From: Chloroflexota bacterium
Lineage (GTDB): Bacteria > Chloroflexota > Anaerolineae > Anaerolineales > Anaerolineaceae
Direction: 5' to 3'
Assembly (NCBI GenBank): GCA_004347695.1
Contig: SLTK01000007.1
Coordinates: forward strand, 412,823-476,822
DNA length: 64,000 nt
A program made the translations under genes and the position numbers. The notes below the pieces were generated by a model, which was not told the DNA's origin, did no database searches, and saw only the letters and a list, made by a program, of their open reading frames with translations. Below are positions 8,272 through 17,669 of this stretch, piece after piece. How positions within the stretch are numbered: the stretch's first letter is position 1; every line of letters starts with the position of its first letter.

Positions 8272-8748
8272 ATGGCTAAACTGAATGTGATTATCGAACC
8301 TGGCAAACAGGAAATGCTGTACACCCGCACTTTCGATGCGCCGCGCGATCTGGTGTATAAAATCTACACCGACCCTGCCCTCGTCCCGCAGTGGTGGGGA
8401 CCGCGCTACCTTACCACCCACGTGGACAAGATGGAGGTTCGGCCCGGCGGATTATGGCGCTACGTGCAGCACGACCCCCAGGGCAACGAATATGGCTTTC
8501 ACGGCGTGTACCATTCGCTCACTCCCTCCGAGGAGATTGTTTCGACTTTCGAATTTGAAGGCATGCCCGGGCATGTAACCCTCGATACCGTGAAATTCGA
8601 AGAGGTGGACGGCAAAACAACGCTCATTGGGCAGTCCGTCTTCCAATCCGTAGCCGATCGTGACGGGATGGTCGAATCCGGAGCAGAAAGCGGCATGGTG
8701 GACATGATGGACCGCCTCGAGGAAATACTGGCAAGAGTTAGCGCTTAA
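8272..8748 (+). CDS. SRPBCC / AHSA1-like domain protein, second copy
   Basis: A 158-residue paralogue of the preceding gene. It has the same layout (YTRTFDAPRDLVYKIYTDP, QWWGPRY, a C-terminal helix MVDMMDRLEEILARVSA) but clearly different sequence, so the duplication is old. AAGGTGAG stands before the ATG at 8272. It is the third gene of the arsR operon. The two SRPBCC proteins may bind different ligands or work together; the sequence does not tell. Confidence 0.88.
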   Translation: MAKLNVIIEPGKQEMLYTRTFDAPRDLVYKIYTDPALVPQWWGPRYLTTHVDKMEVRPGGLWRYVQHDPQGNEYGFHGVYHSLTPSEEIVSTFEFEGMPGHVTLDTVKFEEVDGKTTLIGQSVFQSVADRDGMVESGAESGMVDMMDRLEEILARVSA

Positions 8749-8837
8749 GACCCGGCCAATCCATAAAGGTGCACTGCGGGACATCGGATCAAGCCGCTGC
8801 CCGCAGTGCCTTCGCGCTAGGCGATCATGGAGCAACT

Positions 8838-9119
8838 ATGTGTCGAAACATAAAAGTCCTTTACAATTTCGATCCGCCGGCTACGGAAGCTGACATTCAG
8901 GCCGCTGCGGTGCAATATGTCCGAAAGATAAGCGGCTTCAGCAAGCCGTCACAGGCCAATGAAGCGGCTTTCAAGGCCGCAGTTGACGCAATCGCCCTTG
9001 CCTCGGCAGACTTGCTGCAAAAACTGGAGACCAACGCCCCGCCGCGCAGCCGCATCCTGGAAATTACCCGGGCGCAAGCCCGCGCAGCGCAGCGTTTTCA
9101 CAGCGAGGAATCCTCATGA
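8838..9119 (+). CDS. DUF2277-family protein
   Basis: A 93-residue protein starting MCRNIKVLYNFDPPAT, the hallmark opening of DUF2277, followed by a conserved helix (QYVRKISGFSKPSQAN) and PPRSRILEITRAQA. Function is unknown. GGAG is 5 nt before the ATG at 8838. It is likely the last gene of the arsR-SRPBCC operon, since a terminator follows at 9266-9303. Between them, from 9120 to 9265, no gene is seen. Confidence 0.8.
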   Translation: MCRNIKVLYNFDPPATEADIQAAAVQYVRKISGFSKPSQANEAAFKAAVDAIALASADLLQKLETNAPPRSRILEITRAQARAAQRFHSEESS

Positions 9120-9265
9120 GAAAAGGCATGGTACCCCAGACAAAGGGATCAAGCTGTTCAAGGATGGCGTGAAGACCAACCTGAAACTAGCAAAATCTAC
9201 CCCTACCCCCCTCCGGTGTTGTCGGGTTTATCTACCAACCAGGCTAATCGATCCGTGTGGGCAAA

Positions 9266-9303
9266 GTCCAAAGCGGTCGCGCTTGTCTGCTTTGGACATT
9301 TTT
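9266..9303 (+). terminator. intrinsic terminator after the arsR operon
   Basis: GTCCAAAGC (9266-9274) pairs with GCTTTGGAC (9289-9297), followed by ATTTTTG. Confidence 0.8.
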
Positions 9304-9310
9304 GTCGCCG

Positions 9311-9466
9311 GTAGGGACACGGGGATCATCACAGATAGCCGACCCAAAGCGTAACCCCGTGTCCGTACATTCAGGCACTCCCACGACCCCGGTCGCACTG
9401 ACAATCCGGGCACGGGGGTGCTCGGTTTTCCAGATTCCCTTCCCCAATCCCCGTGCCCCTACATTT
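9311..9466. repeat. REP-like palindromes upstream of a RAYT gene
   Basis: Four related strings alternate in orientation: GTAGGGACACGGGGAT near 9311, ACCCCGTGTCCGTAC near 9353, GGCACGGGGGTG near 9408 and CCCCGTGCCCCTAC near 9452. They match the element at 1345-1402. Such REP pairs next to a RAYT gene are the usual arrangement of this transposase class. Confidence 0.75.
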
Positions 9467-9503
9467 TATTCAATCTATAATTAATGTCTGGAGGGATATC
9501 TGA

Positions 9504-10044
9504 ATGAAAAATAATAAATATCCCCGCCGCCGTTCCACCCGGCTTGAGGGTTTCAACTATTCCCAACCCGGTGCATATTTTATTACGATTGTTACTTTGA
9601 ACCGAGCTTGTATGTTTGGGACGATTTTCGTAGACCAGGTAAACTTTAATCGGCCGATTGGTTGAATCTGAATGGCAGCATTTGGAGCAAAGGTTTAGTC
9701 ACATTCAATTGGGTTCATGGATTGTCATGCCCAATCATATTCATGGGATCATTCACCTAATCCAATCCGAGATTGTGCAGCATCCTTTCGAGAATGTTGA
9801 TTTACTTAAACCATTGGAGCAATTCGGATCCTCAATCCCTGGGTCTATCCCAACGATAATCCGATCGTTCAAATCTTCAGTAACACAACAACATCAGAAC
9901 TTATACAGAGATTATTCAACGAAACTCTGGCAGCGAAATTATTATGATCCTATTATTCGCGGGGAAACCGATTTGGAGAATATCCATGAATATATTTTAG
10001 ACAATCCTCGTAAATGGGCAGAAGACGAAAATTTTTTACGCTAA
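9504..10044 (+). pseudogene. REP-associated tyrosine transposase (RAYT), frameshifted
   Basis: The gene starts at ATG 9504 behind GGAGGG and codes for the RAYT N-terminus (RLEGFNYSQPGAYFITIVTLNR) but hits a stop near 9663. The rest continues in another frame from about 9655 (LVESEWQHLEQRF), includes the HUH motif MPNHIHG, and ends with the family's C-terminus LWQRNYYDPIIRGETDLENIHEYILDN... in sense. A single indel near 9655 therefore breaks an otherwise full-length gene. RAYTs are single-strand Y1/HUH transposases that mobilise REP sequences; here REP-like palindromes lie just upstream. Confidence 0.88.
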
Positions 10045-10090
10045 TGATTTTAACTCGATCAGATCTTTATCTGTCCGCGTTTTTGTCAAC

Positions 10091-13060
10091 TTACCGGTTA
10101 TAACTTTCCCGCAGTTCCCGCACCAACCGTTCGATTTGCTGTATGTCAGCCTGCTCGGGCATGCCGCCGGTAATCGCCTTTCGCTCCATGGCCAGCATGG
10201 CCTGCGCCAGTTGATCAGCTCCCAGATAGCCCGCATCGGTTTTCAGTTGGTGGGCGCATTCACGCACCTGGGATACAGTACCCGCCCGCCAGGCTTCCTT
10301 TAAAGAAACAATTTTTTCGCCCAAATTCTTAAATAACAGCCCGATGATTTCTTCCCGGTCATCTCCCAGCTCGTCCAGAATGCGCGCTGGCTGTATCCCG
10401 CCGGTCGCAGGCTCTCTGGTTGATTCATCCGGGGGCGCCGCTGCATGTTTGGTGAGCACTGCCGCCAGCCGATCATTTTGAATCGGTTTGGTCAGGTAAT
10501 CATCCATGCCGGCAGCCAGGCATTCGGCCAAATCCTCCTGATAGGCATAGGCGGTCATAGCGACGATGCGCGGTTGGCGTTCGACTGACAATTCAGCCCG
10601 GATACGTCGCGTGGCTTCCAATCCATCCATGTCGGGCATACGCACATCCATCAACACCAGATCATAAGGCTGGCGGCGTACCGCTTCCACCGCTTCAAGG
10701 CCATTGGCAGCGGTGTCGATCTGATAACCCAGCCGCTCCAGGAAACGCACCGCCACTCGTTTGTTGACCGGATTATCCTCCGCCAACAAAATGTGCAGCG
10801 GGTTCTGCATTGCAAAGGTGGCATCAAAAAGGGGAATATTGGGCTCCGCCGCCAGGTTTTTCCCAACCGCTGTCCGGCCCGTTAATATACTCGACATCAG
10901 GTCGTATAACTGGGTGGGACGAATGGGTTTGTTTTGAATAGCGGCAAACAACGGCCGGTCTGATTCCGCCGAACGCTGCCCCATGGATGACAACAGCACC
11001 AGCGGAGTCTGATCCAGTTTCAGTTGATGCCGGATGCTGCGCGCAAGTTCAGCCCCATCCATATCGGGTAAATTCATATCCAGCAGGATGAGATCGACAT
11101 CAGGAGACGAACGCAGCCAGGAGAGCGCCTGGGCAGCCGACTCAACCGCATCGACCTTTATCCCCCAGGCTTTCATTTGATTCAGCAAGATCGTCCGGTT
11201 GGTGGCTGTATCGTCCACGACCAATATGCGCTTGCCCACCAGTAGATCACCGCGGAAACCAGGTTGAGCGCCTGGCGGTAGGTTGGCCCTTTCCACCTGA
11301 ATGGTGAAGTGGAAAGTTGAGCCTTTTCCCTCCTGGCTTTCAGCCCAAATGCTTCCGCCCATGATTTGCACCAACCGGCTGCTGATGGTGAGCCCAAGGC
11401 CAGTGCCGCCGTAGCGCCGGGCGATGGAAGCATCAGCCTGGGTAAAAGTCTCGAATACCCGGCCAAGCTGGCGTATCGGGATGCCGATGCCGGTATCCGT
11501 CACCGAGAAATGCAGCTTGATTTCGTCGTCCTGCTCGCTTTCAACTTCCGAACGTACGATCACCTCACCCTGATCGGTGAATTTGACCGCATTGGAAAGC
11601 AGGTTGACCAGCACCTGGCGCAGACGGGTCGGATCGCCCCGCACCCAGGCAGGCACGGCTTCAGCCGGCGCATAATACAGCTCGAGCCTTTTTGCCGAAG
11701 CCTGCGGCGCCAGAATGTCCAGAGCATCCTCCACGCAGCCCACCAGGTTGAAGGACTGGGTCTCGAGCTCCAGGCGGCCGGCCTCGATTTTCGAAAAATC
11801 GAGGATGTCATTGATCGAAGTCAACAGCGCATCACTGCCAGCCCGAATGGTGCTGACAAACTCGCGCTGCTCGGCATCCAACCGCGTGTCCTGCAGCAGG
11901 CTGGTCATCCCAATCACAGCATTGAGCGGCGTGCGAATTTCATGCGACATCGAAGCCAGAAAGAGCGATTTTGCCCGGGTGGCCTCTTCGGCAGCGTCTT
12001 TTGCCTGCCGCAGACTCTGCTCCAACTGTTTGGTTTCAGTGACGTCATGCAGCAGGACCAACCGTCCGGCCGGCCGGCCGTACCAGGACGCCAGGCGGAA
12101 GGAGCGCAATTCAAACTGGACCACCTCCCCATCGCGGGTGATCTCGATATCTTTCTGGAAGCGTTCCGGCTGCGAGATGCCAATCCGCAATTCCGGGCTT
12201 AGCGGCAGCAATTCCTCGAGCGGCTGGCCGATCACCTCCACTGCTTTGACCCCAAACAACGCCTGAGCCGCGGGGTTGAGGTCCAAAACGCGAAAGCGGC
12301 GGTTGATCACAATGACGCCATCATCCATAAATTCAATCGCCAGGTCGCGCGCCTCGGGCACCACGTCCAGCAATCGGTATTGGAATACGCTGATCGCCAG
12401 AAATGGCAGGCTGCTGACCAGGGCAATGGAGGTGAAATCCAGGCTTGGTAAAGGAACCACCCCCGATAGTATCAGCAGGATTACGCCTACCGGAACAATA
12501 CCGCCCAGCATGAAGACGAAAATTTGGCGGCGGCGGAAGCCGGAGGAGATTTTAAAATAACGGACAATCAGGATTAGCGAGATAAACGCAATCAATAACG
12601 AATACACCGAATTGAGGTAATACCCGAACTGCGGTGTAAATCCCAGAACAATAAATCCCTGCGCAATCTCCAGACGCGGGTTGGTGTAAAACCAGCCATG
12701 AAGCGGGTTGGAAAAAAGCATAACCAGCGTGATGAACGGATGGACAAGCAAAAATGGCAGCAGTTTGAGCACCCTCCGTAAAGGAATGCCGGTAAACTCC
12801 ATAACAAAAGCCAGTAAACTGATTGGAAGCATGACGATTCCAATGTATTTCAATATAAAAAAGACCTGCTTCAGGCGCAGCAGCAAATTGACCACTTCGA
12901 ACAGGTAAAATAACGACCAGATGCCAATGCCCATTGCCAGGGACCCAAAAAACCGCGCTGCCGGAATGGTGCGTTTAAGTAATGAATAAGCCGCCAGTAT
13001 GAATGAAATCACTGTGGCGAATAACAGCACCAGCATATACGGGACGACTTGTGGGTTCAT
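10091..13060 (-). CDS. hybrid sensor histidine kinase with two receiver domains and Hpt
   Basis: A 989-residue membrane phosphorelay protein. Residues 1-230 form a seven-helix histidine-kinase N-terminal sensor (7TM type); 235-345 is a PAS domain. HisKA follows with phospho-acceptor His373 ([10 protein letters not shown]), then HATPase_c at about 485-595 ([26 protein letters not shown]). Receiver 1 (610-730) has Asp661, receiver 2 (755-875) has Asp805, and a C-terminal Hpt domain has His937 (AHQLKTDAG). All relay residues are present. No separate output regulator is adjacent. The LRR gene 26 nt upstream on the same strand is probably co-transcribed and may be a partner. Confidence 0.93.
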   Translation of the reverse strand: MNPQVVPYMLVLLFATVISFILAAYSLLKRTIPAARFFGSLAMGIGIWSLFYLFEVVNLLLRLKQVFFILKYIGIVMLPISLLAFVMEFTGIPLRRVLKLLPFLLVHPFITLVMLFSNPLHGWFYTNPRLEIAQGFIVLGFTPQFGYYLNSVYSLLIAFISLILIVRYFKISSGFRRRQIFVFMLGGIVPVGVILLILSGVVPLPSLDFTSIALVSSLPFLAISVFQYRLLDVVPEARDLAIEFMDDGVIVINRRFRVLDLNPAAQALFGVKAVEVIGQPLEELLPLSPELRIGISQPERFQKDIEITRDGEVVQFELRSFRLASWYGRPAGRLVLLHDVTETKQLEQSLRQAKDAAEEATRAKSLFLASMSHEIRTPLNAVIGMTSLLQDTRLDAEQREFVSTIRAGSDALLTSINDILDFSKIEAGRLELETQSFNLVGCVEDALDILAPQASAKRLELYYAPAEAVPAWVRGDPTRLRQVLVNLLSNAVKFTDQGEVIVRSEVESEQDDEIKLHFSVTDTGIGIPIRQLGRVFETFTQADASIARRYGGTGLGLTISSRLVQIMGGSIWAESQEGKGSTFHFTIQVERANLPPGAQPGFRGDLLVGKRILVVDDTATNRTILLNQMKAWGIKVDAVESAAQALSWLRSSPDVDLILLDMNLPDMDGAELARSIRHQLKLDQTPLVLLSSMGQRSAESDRPLFAAIQNKPIRPTQLYDLMSSILTGRTAVGKNLAAEPNIPLFDATFAMQNPLHILLAEDNPVNKRVAVRFLERLGYQIDTAANGLEAVEAVRRQPYDLVLMDVRMPDMDGLEATRRIRAELSVERQPRIVAMTAYAYQEDLAECLAAGMDDYLTKPIQNDRLAAVLTKHAAAPPDESTREPATGGIQPARILDELGDDREEIIGLLFKNLGEKIVSLKEAWRAGTVSQVRECAHQLKTDAGYLGADQLAQAMLAMERKAITGGMPEQADIQQIERLVRELRESYNR

Positions 13061-13086
13061 GACGGCAAAAAGAGGTTCTTTTAGAG

Positions 13087-13614
13087 CTAGCTATGAATGG
13101 TCAAGCCGCGGCGCTCGATCTTGCGGATTCCGGCATGCGATGTCTTCACGCAGCCTTGCAAGTCCAGAAATGTCAGACGGCGCAGTGATTTCAGCGCCCG
13201 CAGACCTTCGTCACTGATCCGATTGCAGTAGCTGAGATCCAAATGCTCCAGTTTTTTGAGCGCTGTCAGATGAGGCAGCCCATGATTGGTGATGTTACAG
13301 GATGATAGATTCAAGCGAGTTAGCCAAGGCAGCGCCACCAGCCGCGCCAGTCCGCCATCGGTCACCTTGCGGTTTTCGGACAGGTTCAAATAGGTCAATC
13401 CTGGCAGGCTGCTGACCGATTTGACCAGCCGGTAAAGCTCATCATCATCGATGTTTTTTACCCGCAGGTAAATCTCATTTTGGGGCGGGATGCTCAACCG
13501 TCCAGGTCCCTGATCAAATTCGACCCATTCCTGGGCCGCCGCTCCTATTGGCCTGAGGTAAACCGTAACCGGCAGGTCGGTTTCGAACGTTGCAATGGGC
13601 AAGGTTTCAGTCAT
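13087..13614 (-). CDS. leucine-rich-repeat protein
   Basis: A 175-residue cytoplasmic-looking protein with no signal peptide. Residues 70-170 hold about four leucine-rich repeats of the RI/AMN1 style (LTYLNLSENRKVTDGGLARL, LTRLNLSSCNITNHGL, LEHLDLSYCNRISDEGL, LTFLDLQGC). The first 60 residues form a different domain of beta character. It precedes the hybrid kinase on the same strand. It may provide protein binding for that signalling unit, but this rests on position only. Confidence 0.8.
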   Translation of the reverse strand: MTETLPIATFETDLPVTVYLRPIGAAAQEWVEFDQGPGRLSIPPQNEIYLRVKNIDDDELYRLVKSVSSLPGLTYLNLSENRKVTDGGLARLVALPWLTRLNLSSCNITNHGLPHLTALKKLEHLDLSYCNRISDEGLRALKSLRRLTFLDLQGCVKTSHAGIRKIERRGLTIHS

Positions 13615-13675
13615 AGTACCTAATTATAGAAGATAAATACCGTTTGTGAACAAATGGCACCTTTTACAAAAGAAG

Positions 13676-13704
13676 CAGGGGTGGAACGACGTGTTCCACC
13701 CCTG
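13676..13704 (-). terminator. terminator of the aldolase gene
   Basis: A perfect 12-bp stem, CAGGGGTGGAAC / GTTCCACCCCTG, with a 5-nt loop, 30 nt past the aldolase stop. On the minus strand it is followed by CTTCTTTTG. Confidence 0.75.
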
Positions 13705-13733
13705 CCGGATTGTAATATTATTTCTAGAAACAA

Positions 13734-14684
13734 TTATCCCGCCAGGACTTTGCGCACCTCGTCCAGATGTCCGGCGCTGCCGAGTTTTTCATTTTTGCTG
13801 GCAATGAATCTGGCGTATTCACCCATGAAAACCTTGCCAACCGGGCGCAGATCGAAATTTTCGGGATGCTCCAGGAAATATTCCCGGTGGACACGCGTCC
13901 AGACCAGCCGGCCGTCGGTATCGATGTTCACCTTGGTAACGCCGAGTTCTGCAGCCCGTTTGAAAGAGTTTTCGTCCACGCCCTTGGCGCCCTTGAGCTG
14001 CCCGCCGGCTGCATTGATACGCTGGACTTCTTCCTGCGGTACCGAGGAACTGCCATGCATCACCAGCGGAAAACCGGGCAGGCGCTTTTGAATTTGCTCC
14101 AGCACGTCAAGGCGCAAACCTTGCGTTCCGCTGAACTTGTAAGCGCCGTGGCTGGTGCCAATAGCTACCGCCAGCGAATCGCAGCCCGAACGTTCCACAA
14201 ATTCTCTGGCTTTTTCCGGATCGGTGAGTTTGGCATCGGCCTCGGACACGGCGACGTGCTCCTCTACGCCGCCCAGCTGCCCAAGCTCAGCTTCCACCAC
14301 AATCCCTCTGGCATGCGCGGCGTCCACTACCCGGCGGGTGGTGGCAATGTTATTTTCGAAATCTTCACCGCTGGCATCGATCATGACCGAGGAGTAAAAA
14401 CCGCTGTTGATGCAGTCGTAACAGGCTTCTTCGTCGCCATGGTCCAGGTGCACGGCAAAAATGGCATCCGGAAAGACCTGATCAGCAGACCGGATGAGCC
14501 CTTCCAGCATGATTTTGTTGGTGTATGAGCGCGCACCCTTGCTGATTTGAATAATGAAAGGCGCTTTGCTGTCCAGGTTTCCGCGGAACAGTCCCATGAG
14601 TTGTTCAAGATTGTTGATGTTGTAGGCGCCGATGGCATATTTGCCGTAGGCGGCTTCGAATAATTTCTTGGTAGTAACAATCAT
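13734..14684 (-). CDS. fba: class II fructose-bisphosphate aldolase
   Basis: Cleaves fructose 1,6-bisphosphate to glyceraldehyde 3-phosphate and dihydroxyacetone phosphate in glycolysis and gluconeogenesis, using zinc. The 316-residue sequence has the class II motifs: AVHLDHGD with the first zinc His, the EAELGQLGG segment, GTSHGAYKF, and VMHGSSSVP with another zinc His. It ends with the phosphate-binding and NIDTDGRL region. Start ATG 14684 follows AGGGAGTCTTCC. Single gene, closed by a strong hairpin at 13676-13704. Confidence 0.95.
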   Translation of the reverse strand: MIVTTKKLFEAAYGKYAIGAYNINNLEQLMGLFRGNLDSKAPFIIQISKGARSYTNKIMLEGLIRSADQVFPDAIFAVHLDHGDEEACYDCINSGFYSSVMIDASGEDFENNIATTRRVVDAAHARGIVVEAELGQLGGVEEHVAVSEADAKLTDPEKAREFVERSGCDSLAVAIGTSHGAYKFSGTQGLRLDVLEQIQKRLPGFPLVMHGSSSVPQEEVQRINAAGGQLKGAKGVDENSFKRAAELGVTKVNIDTDGRLVWTRVHREYFLEHPENFDLRPVGKVFMGEYARFIASKNEKLGSAGHLDEVRKVLAG

Positions 14685-14820
14685 TTGGAAGACTCCCTCT
14701 GCCCATGATTTAAGAAGTTTAAGTCAGTGGGGACAATTATATCGCCATTTCAAGCCTTCCCCGCTTTGATCAGGCCAGATTGTCTGAACCACTCGAAGAA
14801 AAATCGTTCTGCGAAAAATC

Positions 14821-14848
14821 TTTACATCCTGCGCCAGAAGTGTATAAT
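14821..14848 (+). promoter_or_regulatory. promoter of the leader RNA / decarboxylase
   Basis: TTTACA (14821-14826) and a perfect TATAAT (14843-14848) with a 16-nt spacer. Transcription would start near 14855. Confidence 0.75.
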
Positions 14849-14854
14849 ATCGCC

Positions 14855-14965
14855 TTGCTGGAAAGTTAAACGTTCTGGCAACATCTGCGTTTTGCATGCA
14901 GCCTGGGGCACGGCACAGAGGTTTACCTCGAAAGGTCGGTAACCAACTCCCGTGTCCTTTTTATT
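14855..14965 (+). ncRNA. candidate structured leader or small RNA of unknown class
   Basis: Between the promoter and the decarboxylase gene lies a stretch that folds well. GGGCACGG (from about 14906) pairs with CCGTGTCC and encloses small hairpins (GAGGTTTACCTC and GGTCGGTAACC); a run of five Ts follows at about 14957. This looks like either an attenuating leader (riboswitch-like) or a separate RNA of about 110 nt with its own terminator. It does not match any riboswitch consensus I can recall, including SAM, guanidine, manganese, c-di-GMP or THF. The closing stem followed by a T-run suggests a regulated terminator. Confidence 0.45.
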
Positions 14966-15049
14966 TGCCAGCAGCCGTCATTGAACTACCCGGAGCGGGG
15001 TTTTGTCTGTTCTCCGAACCCAATTTTGGTCACAGCGAGGATATGAAGA

Positions 15050-16183
15050 GTGTCACTTTATTCGATTGAAGATGTTCGGCGGTTGGTTGAGGCTGCTGCG
15101 CAGCCTGAAACTCCTTTCCTGATATTGGATGGCGCGGCTGTCCGCGAAAATGCACGCCGTTTCAAAGCGGCCTTCCCCGACGGGCAGGTGTGTTTTGCAG
15201 TAAAAGCCAATAATGATCCAACCGTACTACAAATCTTCAACGAAGAGGGACTGCACTTCGATGTCGCCTCATGGGGCGAGATTCGCCAACTGGCCGGGTA
15301 TGGCATTTCAGCCAGCCGCATGGTGTTCAGCGCTCCCACAAAGCTCCCGCGTGATATCGCCCGGGCGTACGAATTCGGGTGCCGCCGTTTCTCCTTCGAT
15401 ACCCGTATCGAGCTGGAAAAACTGGCCAAACTAGCGCCCGGCGCTCAGGTGATCGGGCGGGTCGCGGTGGATAACAACGGCAGTCATTGGCCTTTGGAAC
15501 GCAAATTCGGCATCGAGCCCGGCCAGGAAGTGGAACATATGTTGTACGCCCGGGAACTTGGGTTGGAACCGTTCGGCTTGACCTTCCACGTAGGGTCGCA
15601 GAACAAAGACCCGCAGGCCTGGGTGCGCGCCCTGGAGCGCCTCAGTCCCATCTGGAATGAACTGGAAGGCAGAGGCATCCCATTGCAGGTGATCGACGCC
15701 GGCGGCGGATACCCCACCCACTTCCATGAAGCGGTCCCGGGTGTGGAAGAAATAGCAGCCGCCATCCGCTCAGCATTCGAGCGGTTATATGGCAACAAAG
15801 CCAAATTATGGGTCGAACCCGGCCGCGGATTGGTCGGGAACGCCGGAATCATGGCAGCGACGGTCATCAACCGCGCAACGCGCGGTGAACGCGAATGGTT
15901 GTACCTGGATGTCGGCGCCTTCCAGGGGTTGATCGAGGGCCTGGATTTCTACGGCTTTCAATACCCGGTAATCAGCGAGCGCAACAGCGAGCCGCTAAGG
16001 CCGTTTGTGCTGAGCGGCCCCACCTGCGACAGCGCGGATGTAATCCATCACCAGGCCATGCTACCGGCGGGCATCACCCTGGGCGACCGGGTGTACGTAC
16101 TGACGGCCGGGGCTTACTCCAATTCGATGGAACGCTACAACGGCATCGAGTTTCCGGAGACGGTGGTGGTCGGGTTGAATTAA
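15050..16183 (+). CDS. type III PLP-dependent decarboxylase (ornithine/diaminopimelate decarboxylase family)
   Basis: A 377-residue alanine-racemase-fold enzyme. It has the PLP lysine in CFAVKANND (Lys52), the HVGSQ motif, the Gly-rich phosphate site DAGGGYP, VEPGRGLVGNAG, and the GPTCDSADV motif near residue 323 with the catalytic Cys of the partner subunit. GPTCD is characteristic of the ornithine/lysine decarboxylase branch rather than of DapDC. It probably makes putrescine or another polyamine precursor; the substrate cannot be fixed from sequence. GTG at 15050 is taken as start, with AGGA upstream. The 3' end overlaps the convergent acetyltransferase gene by 4 nt. Confidence 0.82.
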   Translation: MSLYSIEDVRRLVEAAAQPETPFLILDGAAVRENARRFKAAFPDGQVCFAVKANNDPTVLQIFNEEGLHFDVASWGEIRQLAGYGISASRMVFSAPTKLPRDIARAYEFGCRRFSFDTRIELEKLAKLAPGAQVIGRVAVDNNGSHWPLERKFGIEPGQEVEHMLYARELGLEPFGLTFHVGSQNKDPQAWVRALERLSPIWNELEGRGIPLQVIDAGGGYPTHFHEAVPGVEEIAAAIRSAFERLYGNKAKLWVEPGRGLVGNAGIMAATVINRATRGEREWLYLDVGAFQGLIEGLDFYGFQYPVISERNSEPLRPFVLSGPTCDSADVIHHQAMLPAGITLGDRVYVLTAGAYSNSMERYNGIEFPETVVVGLN

Positions 16184-16659
16184 CCCTGCTCCACCTTCCT
16201 CACCATATTGATATTTGTAATTTCATAGCCCATTTTCTCGTACAGGGCGCGGGCGGTTGTGTTATGCCCAAAAACGTGCAGTGCGATGGCTTTTATGCCC
16301 TGCGCCCTGGCGTGATCTTCTAACGCCTTCAGCGCCTGGGCGCCATACCCGCGCCGGCGCTGCCCGGGGTTGACATAAAAATCATAAATAAACCAGGTCG
16401 AGTCGGTGGAGCCAGGCAACGGGGCATACCAGATCATACCGACCTGTGTTCCGGTCTCCGGGTCGCTAAGGCTGCGGAGAAAATTTGCCGGGGTATCCAG
16501 ACCTTGCGGCAGATACTTATTGAATTCCTGCAGGGAGCGTTCGAGCGCTCCTTCTTGCGGCCAATTGCCGGCCTTTACTTTGTCATCAGCGTATTCTGCG
16601 ACGCTGCGTTCCAGATAGACTTGAAATTCGGCCGGCGACATAGGCTGCAGTTCAATCAT
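16180..16659 (-). CDS. GNAT-family N-acetyltransferase
   Basis: A 159-residue protein. The acetyl-CoA binding motif A is clear (YDFYVNPGQRRRGYGAQALK, with the R-x-x-G-x-G/A pyrophosphate loop), and motif B contains NTTARALYEKMGYEITN. The first 70 residues vary, as expected for the substrate side. ATG at 16659 follows GGGGAG at the right distance; an upstream in-frame start lacks this. Acceptor unknown. Convergent with the PLP decarboxylase gene; polyamines could be its substrate, but this is only a guess from position. Confidence 0.88.
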   Translation of the reverse strand: MIELQPMSPAEFQVYLERSVAEYADDKVKAGNWPQEGALERSLQEFNKYLPQGLDTPANFLRSLSDPETGTQVGMIWYAPLPGSTDSTWFIYDFYVNPGQRRRGYGAQALKALEDHARAQGIKAIALHVFGHNTTARALYEKMGYEITNINMVRKVEQG

Positions 16660-16753
16660 CAGAAAACTCCCCTTTCCTTTCCTCAAAATGTTGCAGAGGG
16701 ATTAGAACATTCTTTTTATTTACAACTTTGTCGATTGCACATCCGGGTGCAAT

Positions 16754-17470
16754 GTGAAAAAATGGATGAATTCATTCCGGTTAAAGTCATTTTCACCACT
16801 CCAGCCCAAAAACACTGCCGAGAGCACCCTGATGCACCAACGTTTTAACGGACTATCCATTGTAGCACTGGCGTTGATCGCAATGGGTACCTTTGTCACC
16901 CTCTCTGTCGACCGCGCGCCTGCCCACACGGTGGCTGCCGCAGTGCCGCTCGTCCTGGCGGCGACGCCCACCTATACCCCCTTTCAACCTTTACCCACTC
17001 CCACCCCCCTTCCAACAGCAATTGAACTGCCGCCGGTGGTTGACGATGATCCACCCGATCGCCCGGAAGATATTCGCCTGCCGTATGACGATTATGTTCT
17101 TACCCAAAAGACGCACGGCGCTGCTTACGGCGACGCGGCTATCGATATTTCCGCCGGGCCCGGGATGGACATCCTCTCTCCCATCAGCGGACAGGTGATC
17201 CGCAACGATTTCGACATTTACGGTAACTCCATCCTGATCATCGAAAACGAAGTCTGGCAGGTAAAACTCCTGCACGGCGCTTTCTACCCTGCAGAAGGGG
17301 ATTGGGTCGGCATTGGTAACCCGATTGGTGCAGAAAGTAACATCGGCTACACCTATGACATCTACGGGCGATCATGCTGGCGGCGCAGTTGCGGCTTTCA
17401 TACGCATATGAACGTTGTCGACCGGCGCACCGGCCAGAATGCCGATTTGATGAAACTGCTCAACCCTTAA
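16754..17470 (+). CDS. secreted M23-like (LytM) peptidase domain protein, metal site altered
   Basis: Up to 238 residues. A membrane segment (LSIVALALIAMGTFVTLSV) precedes a Pro/Thr-rich linker (TPTYTPFQPLPTPTPLPT). The extracytoplasmic domain resembles peptidase M23: GDAAIDIS, ILSPISGQVI, GNSILIIE, LLHGAF and GFHTHMNV, the last fitting the HxH zinc motif. The first ligand (H in HxxxD) seems to be Asp here (DAAID), so activity is uncertain. The GTG at 16754 has no clear ribosome site; ATG 16766 or 16832 are alternatives. Confidence 0.65.
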   Translation: MKKWMNSFRLKSFSPLQPKNTAESTLMHQRFNGLSIVALALIAMGTFVTLSVDRAPAHTVAAAVPLVLAATPTYTPFQPLPTPTPLPTAIELPPVVDDDPPDRPEDIRLPYDDYVLTQKTHGAAYGDAAIDISAGPGMDILSPISGQVIRNDFDIYGNSILIIENEVWQVKLLHGAFYPAEGDWVGIGNPIGAESNIGYTYDIYGRSCWRRSCGFHTHMNVVDRRTGQNADLMKLLNP

Positions 17471-17589
17471 AACATCTTCTTTACTGAATTACCACGCAGC
17501 ATAAAGACCGGCTGGTCGATATGCGATGGCATGATTCAAAACAGCCCATTTATTGCCGGCTGGGCATGTTTCGGACCGGTGCAGATATA

Positions 17590-17619
17590 TTGACGCGCTG
17601 GACGTTCGAACCGTATAAT
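17590..17619 (+). promoter_or_regulatory. promoter of the Ycf48-like lipoprotein gene
   Basis: TTGACG (17590-17595), an 18-nt spacer and TATAAT (17614-17619). The region from 17471 to 17589 holds no other visible feature. Confidence 0.65.
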
Positions 17620-17669
17620 CTTGTAGGTATCGCTCTGAACAAGTGAAGCGGCCTGGAGGTCCACACGTG

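Noticed and set aside
14855..14965. Signal recognition particle RNA or 6S RNA
   Set aside because: The conserved GGTCAGGTCCGGAAGGAAGC-like SRP loop is absent, and the length and bulge of 6S RNA do not fit.
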